Part shown: positions 1 through 8,019 of the stretch, one piece after another
Position numbering within the stretch: the first letter of the stretch is position 1
Layout of the letters: every line of letters starts with the position of its first letter
DNA from: DASXQK01 sp963757155
GTDB taxonomy: Bacteria; Pseudomonadota; Alphaproteobacteria; Dongiales; Dongiaceae
Reading direction: 5' to 3'
DNA: 64,000 nt
Assembly (NCBI GenBank): GCA_963757155.1
Contig: CAVWQS010000024.1
Location: 1 to 64,000, forward strand
The notes under the pieces: generated by a model
What the model was told of the DNA's origin: nothing
The model's database searches: none
What the model saw: the letters and a program-made list of their open reading frames with translations, nothing else
Made by a program: the position numbers and the translations under genes

Positions 1-1
1 G

Positions 2-733
2 GAAACATCCCTCATCTCGCTCCTGTCCGACCCGCTCGGCAGCTACCCCAGCCTGACGAACCTTGCCGATCGCTTCGACACGGACAAGAACCGCATCACC
101 GGCAACCGCCATTCCTATGCCCGGGTGTACGACCGGCTGCTGTCCGGGCGGCGATTTTCCCTGCGGCGGCTGATGGAGATCGGGCTTTGCCGGGGTCTCG
201 CGGAAGGGAACCAGCCGGCGATCCCCTCGGTAGAGCTCTGGCAGTCGTTCTTTCCCTTCTGCCACATCTTCGGCGTCGACCTGACCGACTTTTCCCGCTT
301 CAACAGCGAGCGCTTCACCTCCCTCGTCGGAGATCAGTCGAATCTGGAGGCGCTTCGTTCGGTGGTGGCCAAGATCGAGCCGGGATCGCTGGAGGTCATC
401 GTCGACGACGGCAGCCATGCGTCCTTCGACCAGCAGCTGACCCTGCGCGAGTTCTTCCCGCTCCTGGCCGCGGGGGGTTGGTATTTCATCGAGGATCTCG
501 ACTGGCAGCCGCCGGGCGAGGATGCCGGCAAGATCACCCTCACCAAGTCCTTGCTGAAGGAGATTCAGCTGCAGGGCAAGGCCGGATCCATCGATCCCCT
601 GGGCATCGGCGAGCTGTCGGATCAGTTCGACGAGATCCTATTCTTCGACAGCCACTATGAGCTCGAGCGGGCCAAGCTGATGGGCGGCCTTGCCGCCATC
701 CGCAAGCGCGGGGGTTCCGGCCTTGTCGGTTAG
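2..733 (+). CDS. Class I SAM-dependent methyltransferase-like protein (5' partial)
   Basis: The reading frame is open to the left edge, so the N-terminus lies outside the window. The visible part begins with a segment containing LADRFDTDK and HSYARVYD, resembling the 'TDK...Y..iY' entry of a class I methyltransferase family found in sugar and polyketide tailoring. A motif I-like strand, LMEIGLCRG, follows, then an acidic region IVDDGSHASFDQQ and GGWYFIEDLDW, the usual positions of motifs II to IV of the SAM fold. A glycosyltransferase follows 36 bases downstream on the same strand, so a role in glycan or secondary-metabolite modification is plausible but inferred. The substrate is unknown. 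Confidence 0.7.
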   Translation, partial: ETSLISLLSDPLGSYPSLTNLADRFDTDKNRITGNRHSYARVYDRLLSGRRFSLRRLMEIGLCRGLAEGNQPAIPSVELWQSFFPFCHIFGVDLTDFSRFNSERFTSLVGDQSNLEALRSVVAKIEPGSLEVIVDDGSHASFDQQLTLREFFPLLAAGGWYFIEDLDWQPPGEDAGKITLTKSLLKEIQLQGKAGSIDPLGIGELSDQFDEILFFDSHYELERAKLMGGLAAIRKRGGSGLVG

Positions 734-769
734 AGGTTCTATTCAGCGCGATTGCAGGGAGTGGCAGAG

Positions 770-1858
770 GTGGCACTGAAAATCGCGGTCTACACGATTG
801 CGTTGGACGAGGCGGCCCATGTCGACCGCTGGGCCGATTCGGCGGTCGATGCGGATCATCGGATCGTCGGCGATACGGGAAGCAGCGACGACACCGTCGA
901 GCGCCTTTTGAACAAGGGCGTTACGGTGCACCGGATCGGGATCCGACCCTGGCGGTTCGACGATGCCCGCAATGCCGTGATGTCGCTGATCCCGGGCGAT
1001 GTCGATGTCTGCGTCACCATGGACATGGACGTTTTTCTGGCGCCTGGCTGGCGCCCGAAAGTCGAGGCCGCCTGGACCCCGGGGACCACGGCCCTCTACA
1101 TCCGGATGATATTGCGCCCGAGCGTCGAGGATCTCGATCCGACGGGTGGTGCCCCGTCCAAGAGTTGCCATCATCGCTGGAACTATCGCTTCAAGCGTCC
1201 CGTGCATGAGGCCCTGTTCTTCAGCGGCGAGAGCGAGGTCGTGCGCAACAGCGACGATATCGTGATGTACCACGTTCAGGATCACAACAAGCCGACCCGC
1301 AAGCAGTATCTGCCCCTGATGGAGCTTGCCCATAAGGAAGATTCCGGGGACGCGCAGATCTGCTTCTGGCTGGGGCGGGAATATATGTGGGCCAATCGGC
1401 CGGAACAGGCTTGCGAGCTGCTGCAGCGCTATCTGGCCCTGCCGACCAGCAATTGGGCCGACGAACGCGCGGAGGCGATGCGCTATCTGGCGCGGATGCA
1501 GCCGGAGAAACGGATGTCCTGGCTGGAGAAGGCCCGCAACGAAGCGCCGCACCGGCGGGAGGTCTGGCTCGATCTGGCCGAGGAATTCCACCACCACGAG
1601 GACTGGCCGAATCTCTTCTGGGCCTGCACCAACGGGATCGACAAGACCTATCGCACGGGAAGCTACCTGGACGACCAGAACAGCTGGACTTATCGACTGT
1701 TCGATCTGGGCGCCATTGCCTGCTGGCATCTCAACGTGATGGATCGGGCGGTGGACTGGGGCAACAGGGCGGTGGAGTTCGATCCTGCAAACGAGCGGTT
1801 GCGCACGAACCTCGATTTCTTCGTCCGCCGCCGCGACGAGATTCGCGCCGGCGGCTGA
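770..1858 (+). CDS. Glycosyltransferase-like protein with TPR-like C-terminal half
   Basis: The N-terminal third resembles GT2-like (GT-A) enzymes: KIAVYTIALDEAAHVDRW at the start, then GDTGSSDDT (nucleotide-binding strand) and a DMDVFLAPGW segment that supplies the DxD-type metal site. The second half is helical and Trp/Tyr-rich, with repeated units such as QACELLQRYLALP and AVDWGNRAVEFDPANERLRT that look like tetratricopeptide repeats. Of three in-frame starts (TTG 752, GTG 761, GTG 770), GTG 770 is chosen because an AGGGAG purine run ends eight bases before it. The donor and acceptor sugars cannot be read from the sequence. Confidence 0.75.
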   Translation: MALKIAVYTIALDEAAHVDRWADSAVDADHRIVGDTGSSDDTVERLLNKGVTVHRIGIRPWRFDDARNAVMSLIPGDVDVCVTMDMDVFLAPGWRPKVEAAWTPGTTALYIRMILRPSVEDLDPTGGAPSKSCHHRWNYRFKRPVHEALFFSGESEVVRNSDDIVMYHVQDHNKPTRKQYLPLMELAHKEDSGDAQICFWLGREYMWANRPEQACELLQRYLALPTSNWADERAEAMRYLARMQPEKRMSWLEKARNEAPHRREVWLDLAEEFHHHEDWPNLFWACTNGIDKTYRTGSYLDDQNSWTYRLFDLGAIACWHLNVMDRAVDWGNRAVEFDPANERLRTNLDFFVRRRDEIRAGG

Positions 1859-1867
1859 CGCCGTTGT

Positions 1868-2743
1868 TCAGCCCCGCTCGATTGGCAGGGTCGTGTCCTT
1901 CGCCCATTCGCCCATGGAGCCGTCATAGAGCGTCAGCTCGTCGAAGCCGAGCTGGTGCAGCAGGAACAGGTCGATGGTGGCCGAAATGCCGCCGCCGCAA
2001 TAGGCGATGACCCGCTTCTCCCTTACGACGCCGGCGGCCGCGAATTTCGCCGCCGCCTCGGCGAGCGGGACCAGGGCTTTGCTTTGCGGATCGACCAGGG
2101 TGGCGGCCGGCACATTGACGCTGCCGGGGATCCTGCCCGGCCGGCCGTAGCGGCTGGGCGCCGCGCCCCGATGGAATTGGGGGCCGAGCGCGTTGACGAT
2201 CACCGTCCCAGGGTCCGCCGTGGCGGCGAGCACGCTCCGCTTGTCGGTGAAGCGTCCCGGTATCTGCGTCGCGGTGAAGCGGGCGGGCGGGTAGCCCCTG
2301 GCCGGGCCGCGCTCGACTGGCAAGCCCTCGGCCTGCCATTTGTCGAAACCGCCATCCAGCACGGCCGCGCCCTCGAAGCCGAGCGATCTCAGCATCCACC
2401 AGAACCGCGTCGCCCACATCATACTGGCGATGCTGTAGAGCACGACCCGCACATCCCTGCCGATGCCATGGCGCCCGAAGGCCGCTTCGAGCACGGCTGC
2501 AGGCGGCATCATGAAGCGAAGGGGCGTTCCCGGGTCGGAGAACTCGCCCTGAAGATCGAGGAAATCCGCGCCCGGGATATGCGCGGCCTCGAAGCTGTCG
2601 CGTCCGGGGCGAACGATGTAAGGCTCCTCGCTTTCCGGCGGCGCCGGGTCGAGATAGGTCGTGCAGTCATAGATACGCAGGTCATCGCGCCCGAGCTGGC
2701 GCGCCAGGGCTTCAGTGCTGATCAACGCATCCGGGTCGTTCAC
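1868..2743 (-). CDS. Sulfurtransferase (thiosulfate / 3-mercaptopyruvate type, two rhodanese domains)
   Basis: This transfers sulfane sulfur from thiosulfate or 3-mercaptopyruvate to an acceptor such as cyanide or a thiol. It is 291 residues, the usual length for the tandem-rhodanese family. The N-terminal domain has the linker-like IPGADFLDLQGEFSD and a non-catalytic YSIASMMWATR loop. The C-terminal domain carries the active loop YCGGGISAT with the catalytic cysteine, followed by LYDGSMGEWAKD. The CGGGIS loop resembles mercaptopyruvate sulfurtransferases (CGSGVT) more than rhodanese (CRKGVT), but substrate preference is inferred. GTG at 2743 is chosen because GGAGG lies six bases upstream; a TTG five codons earlier has no such site. 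Confidence 0.87.
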   Translation of the reverse strand: MNDPDALISTEALARQLGRDDLRIYDCTTYLDPAPPESEEPYIVRPGRDSFEAAHIPGADFLDLQGEFSDPGTPLRFMMPPAAVLEAAFGRHGIGRDVRVVLYSIASMMWATRFWWMLRSLGFEGAAVLDGGFDKWQAEGLPVERGPARGYPPARFTATQIPGRFTDKRSVLAATADPGTVIVNALGPQFHRGAAPSRYGRPGRIPGSVNVPAATLVDPQSKALVPLAEAAAKFAAAGVVREKRVIAYCGGGISATIDLFLLHQLGFDELTLYDGSMGEWAKDTTLPIERG

Positions 2744-2772
2744 GAGAGGCCTCCGCAATTCGCGGTGTTACA

Positions 2773-3126
2773 TCACGGCAGTCGATGGGCAAAGCTGAGC
2801 TCATGGCCGTCGGGGTCGGTGATGTGGAAGTACCGCTCACCCCATTCGGCATCGCGCGGCGCCGTGTCGGGCCGATAGCCGGCAGCAATCACCCGCCGAT
2901 GCAGGACATCCACGTCCGATACAAAGAATATGACGCGGCCCCACCACGACCAGCGCCGCTCAGGCGGCTGGGCGATGAGATTGAGATGGCCGGCGCCGGC
3001 GCGAAAGGAGGTGAAGGCGGCGTCGTCACCCCCATAGGTGAGATCGAATCCGATCATACGGTAGAAGCTCGCGGCGCGCGCCATGTCGTGGGTTGCCAGA
3101 GTGATGGCACCGATGCCCTCGATCAT
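2773..3126 (-). CDS. VOC-superfamily (glyoxalase/bleomycin resistance-like) protein
   Basis: A 117-residue single-domain protein with the vicinal oxygen chelate pattern: IGAITLATHDMARAASFYR at the N-terminus (first beta-alpha-beta module), VIFFVSDVDVLHRR in the middle, and ERYFHITDPDGHELSFAHR at the end, which includes the typical DPDGHxxxF motif supplying a metal ligand. Such proteins include lactoylglutathione lyases, fosfomycin/bleomycin resistance proteins and dioxygenases; nothing here picks one. It lies upstream of the sulfurtransferase on the same strand, 29 bases away, and the two may be co-transcribed. Confidence 0.82.
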   Translation of the reverse strand: MIEGIGAITLATHDMARAASFYRMIGFDLTYGGDDAAFTSFRAGAGHLNLIAQPPERRWSWWGRVIFFVSDVDVLHRRVIAAGYRPDTAPRDAEWGERYFHITDPDGHELSFAHRLP

Positions 3127-3189
3127 TGCAGGAACGCTCCCCTATTCCGTGGTCGCGCCAAGAACCCGATCCCCTGCGCGGAGCAAGAT

Positions 3190-3801
3190 TTACGGGTCGG
3201 CTTGATTCAAGCCGACCCGATCTTCCGCCAGCCCCGGAGGGCGAAAATAGGCCCGCGCCCGCAGCACGAGAAGGACGGTGAGGGGCACCAGCACGATGAT
3301 CCAGGTCCAATTGCCGAGATGGCTGAAGGCGGCACTGCCCAGCACATAGACGATGGCAAAGACGATGGGAAGATAGGCCAAAGAGAGGAGCATCGTTCCG
3401 ATCAGGTAGCGCGTGAAGGGCAGATTGAACCAGCCGATGGCGATATAGGTGGGGAACATCAGGCCCGGTACCACCCGGCCGACGAAGATGACCCAGAGCA
3501 TCTTGCCGCCAAGCCAGTCCCCGAGCTGCTGGACCCGCGGCCGGATGAGATATCGCCGCGCCAGCGCGTTGTGGCGGGCAAGGGTGCCCAGGCCATAGAG
3601 CAGAAGATCGCGTGCCACCATGCCGAGGAAGATGCAAGCAAAGGCGAACTGGAACGACAGGCGGTGCTGGGCCACCAGCAAGGCGGCGGCGATGATCGCG
3701 ATATCCTCATGCAGGAAGGGGACGAGGAACAGGACTCCCGCGATGGCGAGGGTGGAGCTGCCCGAGGACAGATCGCCGACGATATGGAGGATCGAGTTCA
3801 T
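3190..3801 (-). CDS. DedA-family integral membrane protein
   Basis: A 203-residue membrane protein of the DedA/VTT family, implicated in lipid flipping and membrane homeostasis. It shows the family landmarks: an N-terminal hydrophobic segment with an acidic residue (FLVPFLHEDIAIIAAALL), a GMVARDLLLYGLGT segment matching the conserved G..xRDxxxY..G motif, and FVGRVVPGLMFPTYIAIG matching the R..P..R/G re-entrant loop. At least two further membrane segments follow near the C-terminus (WIIVLVPLTVLLVL). A perfect inverted repeat sits in the last codons. Specific lipid substrate is unknown. Confidence 0.83.
   Translation of the reverse strand: MNSILHIVGDLSSGSSTLAIAGVLFLVPFLHEDIAIIAAALLVAQHRLSFQFAFACIFLGMVARDLLLYGLGTLARHNALARRYLIRPRVQQLGDWLGGKMLWVIFVGRVVPGLMFPTYIAIGWFNLPFTRYLIGTMLLSLAYLPIVFAIVYVLGSAAFSHLGNWTWIIVLVPLTVLLVLRARAYFRPPGLAEDRVGLNQADP
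3193..3219. repeat. Inverted repeat at the 3' end of the DedA gene
   Basis: Thirteen-base arms (CGGGTCGGCTTGA and its complement) flank a single T, so the transcript can fold into a strong hairpin overlapping the last codons of the DedA gene, ending directly before its stop codon. No T-run follows on the minus strand, so a classical intrinsic terminator is not demonstrated; it may act as an RNA 3' end stabiliser. Confidence 0.55.
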
Positions 3802-3832
3802 CGACCGATCATAGGGCCGTGCGCGAGAAGGG

Positions 3833-4516
3833 TCACGCGAACCCCCGCACCCTGATCCCCATCCGGACGATCATCATCAGGAATTGGGAGAAGATCTTCA
3901 TGTCCACCGGCATCTCGCGACGCTTCACATCCAGCAGAAGCACCGCCCGTACCTCGTCGCTATTGTTCCAGACCTCATGGGGAAATGTGTCGTCCCACAA
4001 TAGAAACTCCCCATCCCTCAGCCGGTAGTCCGCGCCATTGACCCGCAGTACCGCGGCGGGCATTCCATCCGCGGCCAAAGGCATGGAGAGAACAAGGTAG
4101 AACCGCAGCACGCCCCGGAAAGGTCCCCGGTGCGAGGGAATATGTTTGCCGGGCGCCAGGAAGGAAATGGAGACGGAAAGCACTTCCGGCAAGCCTGCGG
4201 CGATGGAGGCCAGAACGGGGCAGATCGCCATATTGGGCGGATTGGCGATGCCATAGGCCTTGAGGATGAACATCCGCCAGTCCCGACCGTCATTGTCGGA
4301 GATGGCGGTCTGCTCCTTCATGATCTCATGGAAGCGCGGGACCTGGGACAGCCGCCGGGCGACCGTCAGGGCTTCGTCGCGGATCTCGGGCCAGGCGCGG
4401 GCAAACCTCCGGCCACCGGGAAAATGCCGGTCGAGATCGAGCACCGGCGGCGCCTGGATGCGGCTGTCATAGATCTTGCGGATGAGATCGGCGGCACGAT
4501 CGTAGAAAAACGCCAA
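3833..4516 (-). CDS. Aspartyl/asparaginyl beta-hydroxylase-like dioxygenase
   Basis: A 227-residue member of the AspH/LpxO-like Fe(II)/2-oxoglutarate oxygenase family. The double-stranded beta-helix signature is visible: SHRGPFRGVLRFYLVL provides the first metal-binding His and a substrate/2OG-binding Arg, and WDDTFPHEVWN the second His. The conserved ISFLAPGKHIPSHRG segment is typical of the family. In bacteria such enzymes hydroxylate protein side chains or lipid A acyl chains; here the substrate is unknown. It lies 32 bases downstream of the convergent-strand boundary of the DedA gene and shares its orientation, but co-transcription with it is unproven. Confidence 0.85.
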   Translation of the reverse strand: MAFFYDRAADLIRKIYDSRIQAPPVLDLDRHFPGGRRFARAWPEIRDEALTVARRLSQVPRFHEIMKEQTAISDNDGRDWRMFILKAYGIANPPNMAICPVLASIAAGLPEVLSVSISFLAPGKHIPSHRGPFRGVLRFYLVLSMPLAADGMPAAVLRVNGADYRLRDGEFLLWDDTFPHEVWNNSDEVRAVLLLDVKRREMPVDMKIFSQFLMMIVRMGIRVRGFA

Positions 4517-4758
4517 ATGCTCCCCCTTGCTCCCCTGCCAAGGCGCCTCAAATGGCTCGGCCCCCCGGCCGAACCTCTCGCTGCTACGGCAAAACGCCCT
4601 ATATCCCGGCGTCAGCCGTCCGATTGAGCCTCCCGGTCAGGGCACCGGCTGTTATTGACCTCCAACGCCATTTCCCCGCCGTCGCCGGACAGGGGAGGAA
4701 GGGGGCTCACGATCCGATATTTGTCTCGTCCTGGCAAAGTATTTGCGCGGCCGCCTCG

Positions 4759-5805
4759 TCAGACAGAGGGGAGATCGCCGCCCGCGGCGTTCCGGGCCTC
4801 GCGGGGGGTAATCGCGTAGCGGCGCTTGAACATGCGGTTGAAGGTCGGCTGATCGAGGAAGCCGCTGCGGAAGGCGATCTCGGAGATCAGCAGATCGCCG
4901 TGGCTCGGACCCGTCAGCATCTGCCAGGCGCGATCCAGCCGTTTCATCCAGATCATCGCCGCGACGCTTTGGCCATGGCGGAAGAACATGCGGTAGAGCG
5001 AGGCTCGGGAAGCGCCGAGGGAGAGGGCGACGATCTCGGGCGTGAGCTGGGGATCGGCACAATCCCGTTCGATCATCCGGCAGGCGGCGTAGTAGATGCC
5101 GCCGGCGAATTGCTCGGTATCGGCGCTGCCGCGATGCTCCGCTTGGAGCACCGCCAGAGCCATGTCGACCCCGGCGGCAATCGCCACGAGCCGCTCGGCC
5201 GGAGTCATCCGCGGCGCCTCCTCCAGGGTCAGCCGCAGATGGCCTCGCAATACCGCACCCAGCCCATCCTGCGGCAGGGAGCGTCCGCCGAGAGGCGGGA
5301 GATCGGCACCGAGCGCTTCGCAGACCTGACGGCGCGAGAGGATCAAGCCAATTGCCCGATGGCGCGATCGGATTACCTGAGAGGGCTGGGCATAGTCGAG
5401 CACCGAGACGTCGCCGGCGCGGATACGGCGCTCGCCGCCGTGATCGAGCCGGGCGCTCTGGCAATCCACCATGAAATCGACGCCGATGTCGTCGATGTCG
5501 TCGGCGGCGCAGCGCCGCGCGGTTCGCTCGGCCAGGATCGCGTCCGAGCTATGCTCGACCAGCTCGACGCCGAGGCCGATCACGCGGCGCAGCCGCGCCT
5601 CGAAGGGGCGCTCCTGGTCCAGGGCCTTCAAAGGCACCATCCGCTTCAGGACAGCGTCGCGCCAGAAGGCCAGACGCTCCTTGGGCGCAATGCCGGCCGT
5701 GGTGGATTCGACGATGCTTCCCGGCGCAGCGGCTGGCGGCGCCGGAATCTGAGACGCCTGGTCAATCCGGGGGCTCGCCACCCGAGACATACAGCCTACC
5801 ACCAA
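4759..5805 (-). CDS. AraC-family transcriptional regulator
   Basis: A 348-residue regulator with an N-terminal AraC-binding-like sensor half (FWRDAVLKRMVPL, DFMVDCQSARLDHGG, RRIRAGDVSVLDYAQPS) and a C-terminal double helix-turn-helix: LTPEIVALSLGASRASLYRMF for the first HTH and ISEIAFRSGFLDQPTFNRMFKRRYAITPREAR for the second, close to the AraC consensus. It is divergent from the exported-protein/molybdenum hydroxylase operon, sharing about 200 bases of intergenic DNA, so it is the obvious candidate regulator of that operon. ATG 5790 (MSRVAS) is an alternative start. Confidence 0.87.
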   Translation of the reverse strand: MVVGCMSRVASPRIDQASQIPAPPAAAPGSIVESTTAGIAPKERLAFWRDAVLKRMVPLKALDQERPFEARLRRVIGLGVELVEHSSDAILAERTARRCAADDIDDIGVDFMVDCQSARLDHGGERRIRAGDVSVLDYAQPSQVIRSRHRAIGLILSRRQVCEALGADLPPLGGRSLPQDGLGAVLRGHLRLTLEEAPRMTPAERLVAIAAGVDMALAVLQAEHRGSADTEQFAGGIYYAACRMIERDCADPQLTPEIVALSLGASRASLYRMFFRHGQSVAAMIWMKRLDRAWQMLTGPSHGDLLISEIAFRSGFLDQPTFNRMFKRRYAITPREARNAAGGDLPSV

Positions 5806-6005
5806 CCCATGGACGCCATCCTATACTAGCTTTAGATTTGGTTAAATCGCACGGCTTCAGCGACAAACATCGCGGGCCGGCACCTGCACTGGCTGCGGGA
5901 TGGGGGATTCTCCATCGGACCGGCTTTGGCGGCTGGCCCTAACCCCTTGTTCTGTTTGACGGAAAGGTGACCCGGTTCGCCCAACAACAAGGGGGAGACG
6001 AACCC

Positions 6006-7118
6006 GTGATCCGATCCTACAAAATCCTGCGCCACGCCTCAGCGCTTCTGTCGGCCGCCGCCATGCTGTGGTCGCTCTCGCCGGCGCGCGCCGACGATCT
6101 GCCGCCCGAGTTGCGGGTCATCGTCACGCCGGACTTGCCCGCCGATCCGACCCAAACGGCGGACAACAACCTGCTGGCCCTGAATTCGGCGATGTTCGAC
6201 CTCTACGGCGCCTCGGGCGCCATCTTCCAGGCCAATTTCCTGGCCCATCATCCGGTCATCCTGGCCTTGTTCTCGGGCGCCGGCGGGCATTTCATCCTCT
6301 ATCGCCCGGGCCAGCCCCCGCTCGACGCCCCGCCCGTGCCGATCGTCTATCAGCTCATGAAGTCGGTCGGGCATAGCACCATGGCGCTGGCCGAGGTGGT
6401 GATGCCTTATATCGAGAGCCCCAAGAACCAGGCCTGGCGCGCCTCGCTCCTGGCCTATCGCAGCCGGATGCAATCCGCTCTCGACAGCGTGAACGCGACC
6501 GACATGCAGGAGGATTGGAAGGTGAACAATGTCAGCATCCTGAAGAACAACATCGCCTTCATGGATCAATGCGCCGAGAAAGGCACGATCACCCTGGCCG
6601 ACATGCAGGACTTCGCCAAGAAACAGGCGCCCTTGCTGAAGCTCAATATCGCCTGGGCGGCCGAGACCCAGGTCGCCCATTGGATGCAGGTCGTCGGCGA
6701 CTGGAAGAAGCAGCTCGGCAGCGACTGGGACAAGACCTATGCCGCCAGCAACACGATCTATGTGGCCCGGCAGAACAACGTCATCTTCAGTGTGCTGGCG
6801 CAGTTCTTCCCGCCCGAGGCGATCAATGACCGGCTGATGCTGATAGAGACGATCTCCTTCACTACCACGCCGGCGGAAATGCTGGATGCGGTGACCCGCG
6901 TCGTCGCCGACCGCCCGGTAGGCGACCTGTTCTTCGGCAGCCCGCATCTGATGGATTACGAGCTCATGGGCGGCAACGCCCGCAAGGCGATCATCGCCGA
7001 GACCGGGAAGCTGGGGATGACGGCCAATCTGCCGCCGGCCGTGCCCTTCGGGTCGCACCAGTGGCCGACCCTGATCACCCCGGGCACCGGCCCGACCTCG
7101 CTCGACGATCTTCATTGA
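6006..7118 (+). CDS. Exported protein of unknown function
   Basis: A 370-residue protein I do not recognise. The N-terminus, from GTG 6006, is a classical Sec signal peptide: basic (VIRSYKILRHA), hydrophobic (ALLSAAAMLWSL) and ending SPARADD, with cleavage likely after ARA. GTG 6006 is preferred over GTG 5967 because a GGGGGAGA Shine-Dalgarno lies eight bases upstream and because it puts the signal sequence at the N-terminus. The mature part is mostly helical and Trp-rich without cysteine-based cofactor motifs (only one Cys, in DQCAEKG). It is the first gene after the divergent AraC regulator and precedes the molybdenum hydroxylase genes. Confidence 0.72.
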   Translation: MIRSYKILRHASALLSAAAMLWSLSPARADDLPPELRVIVTPDLPADPTQTADNNLLALNSAMFDLYGASGAIFQANFLAHHPVILALFSGAGGHFILYRPGQPPLDAPPVPIVYQLMKSVGHSTMALAEVVMPYIESPKNQAWRASLLAYRSRMQSALDSVNATDMQEDWKVNNVSILKNNIAFMDQCAEKGTITLADMQDFAKKQAPLLKLNIAWAAETQVAHWMQVVGDWKKQLGSDWDKTYAASNTIYVARQNNVIFSVLAQFFPPEAINDRLMLIETISFTTTPAEMLDAVTRVVADRPVGDLFFGSPHLMDYELMGGNARKAIIAETGKLGMTANLPPAVPFGSHQWPTLITPGTGPTSLDDLH

Positions 7119-7137
7119 ACCAACGGATCTGCCGATT

Positions 7138-7171
7138 CTCCGAAGCGGCGTCAGCCGACGCCGCTTCGGAG
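7138..7171 (+). terminator. Perfect 15-bp stem-loop between the exported-protein gene and the Mo-hydroxylase genes
   Basis: CTCCGAAGCGGCGTC is followed after AGCC by its exact complement, giving a GC-rich hairpin 20 bases after the upstream stop codon and 17 bases before the ATG of the FAD subunit. There is no U-tract, so it could be a partial terminator, a processing/stability element or a translational control hairpin. Labelled terminator as the closest class only. Confidence 0.5.
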
Positions 7172-7188
7172 CCGGAAGGGAGAATCCC

Positions 7189-8019
7189 ATGAATCTCGAC
7201 ACGATCACCGAGGTCAAGCATCCGGCCTCCGCCGACGAGATCAGGCAGTGGCGCGAGGGTTATGCCTGGCTCGCCGGCGGCACCTGGCTCTTCTCGGAGC
7301 TGCAGCCCGCCGTCCACACCCTCATCGATCTTCATCAGCTGAAATGGCCGGCCCTGCAGGCCTCCGCCGAGGGGCTGGAGATCGCCGCGACCTGTCGCAT
7401 CGCCGAGCTCTACGAGTTCGCCGGCCCCGCCGAATGGCGCGCCCTGCCGCTGATAAAGGAATGCTGCGATTCCTTCCTGGCCTCCTTCAAGATCTGGAAC
7501 GCGGCGACCATCGGCGGCAATATCTGCATGTCCTTGCCGGCCGGCCCCATGATCTCCCTGACCTCGGCGCTGGAGGGGCGATTGACCCTCTGGCCGCGGA
7601 GCGGCGAGCCCCGCCAGGTGGCGGTGGCCGATTTCGTCACGGGAAATCATGCCAATGTCCTGCAGCCCGGAGAGCTCATCCGCAGCGTTCATCTGCCGGC
7701 CTCGGCGCTCGCCAAGCGTTCCGCCTTCCGCCATGCCTCTCTGACCCATCTCGGCCGGTCGGCGGCGCTCATCATCGGGACCCAATCGGATGCGGGCGAG
7801 CTTCTGATCACCATCACGGCGGCCACGCCGCGTCCGATCCAGCTGCGCTTCGCTTCGCCGCCTTCGGCCAAGGAGCTGCGCGATGTCATCGATGCGACGC
7901 TCCCCCCCGAGGGCTATTTCAACGATGTGCATGGCAACGCCGCCTATAAGCGTCATTTGACCTATTACTTTTCCGAGCAGATCCGCGCCGAGCTGGCGGG
8001 TGGGGGAGCCAAGTCATGA
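7189..8019 (+). CDS. FAD-binding subunit of a molybdenum hydroxylase (xanthine/CO dehydrogenase family)
   Basis: This 276-residue protein carries the FAD between the iron-sulfur and Mo sites of a xanthine dehydrogenase/CO dehydrogenase-type hydroxylase. It shows the first FAD loop YAWLAGGTWLF (family AGGT) and the second, WNAATIGGNICMSLPAGP (family TxGGN), followed by the CO-dehydrogenase flavoprotein C-terminal module (FRHASLTHLGRSAALII). GAGG/AAGGGAG precedes the ATG. Its stop codon overlaps the start of the Mo-cofactor subunit by four bases (ATGA), so the two are translationally coupled. The reducing substrate is unknown. Confidence 0.88.
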   Translation: MNLDTITEVKHPASADEIRQWREGYAWLAGGTWLFSELQPAVHTLIDLHQLKWPALQASAEGLEIAATCRIAELYEFAGPAEWRALPLIKECCDSFLASFKIWNAATIGGNICMSLPAGPMISLTSALEGRLTLWPRSGEPRQVAVADFVTGNHANVLQPGELIRSVHLPASALAKRSAFRHASLTHLGRSAALIIGTQSDAGELLITITAATPRPIQLRFASPPSAKELRDVIDATLPPEGYFNDVHGNAAYKRHLTYYFSEQIRAELAGGGAKS

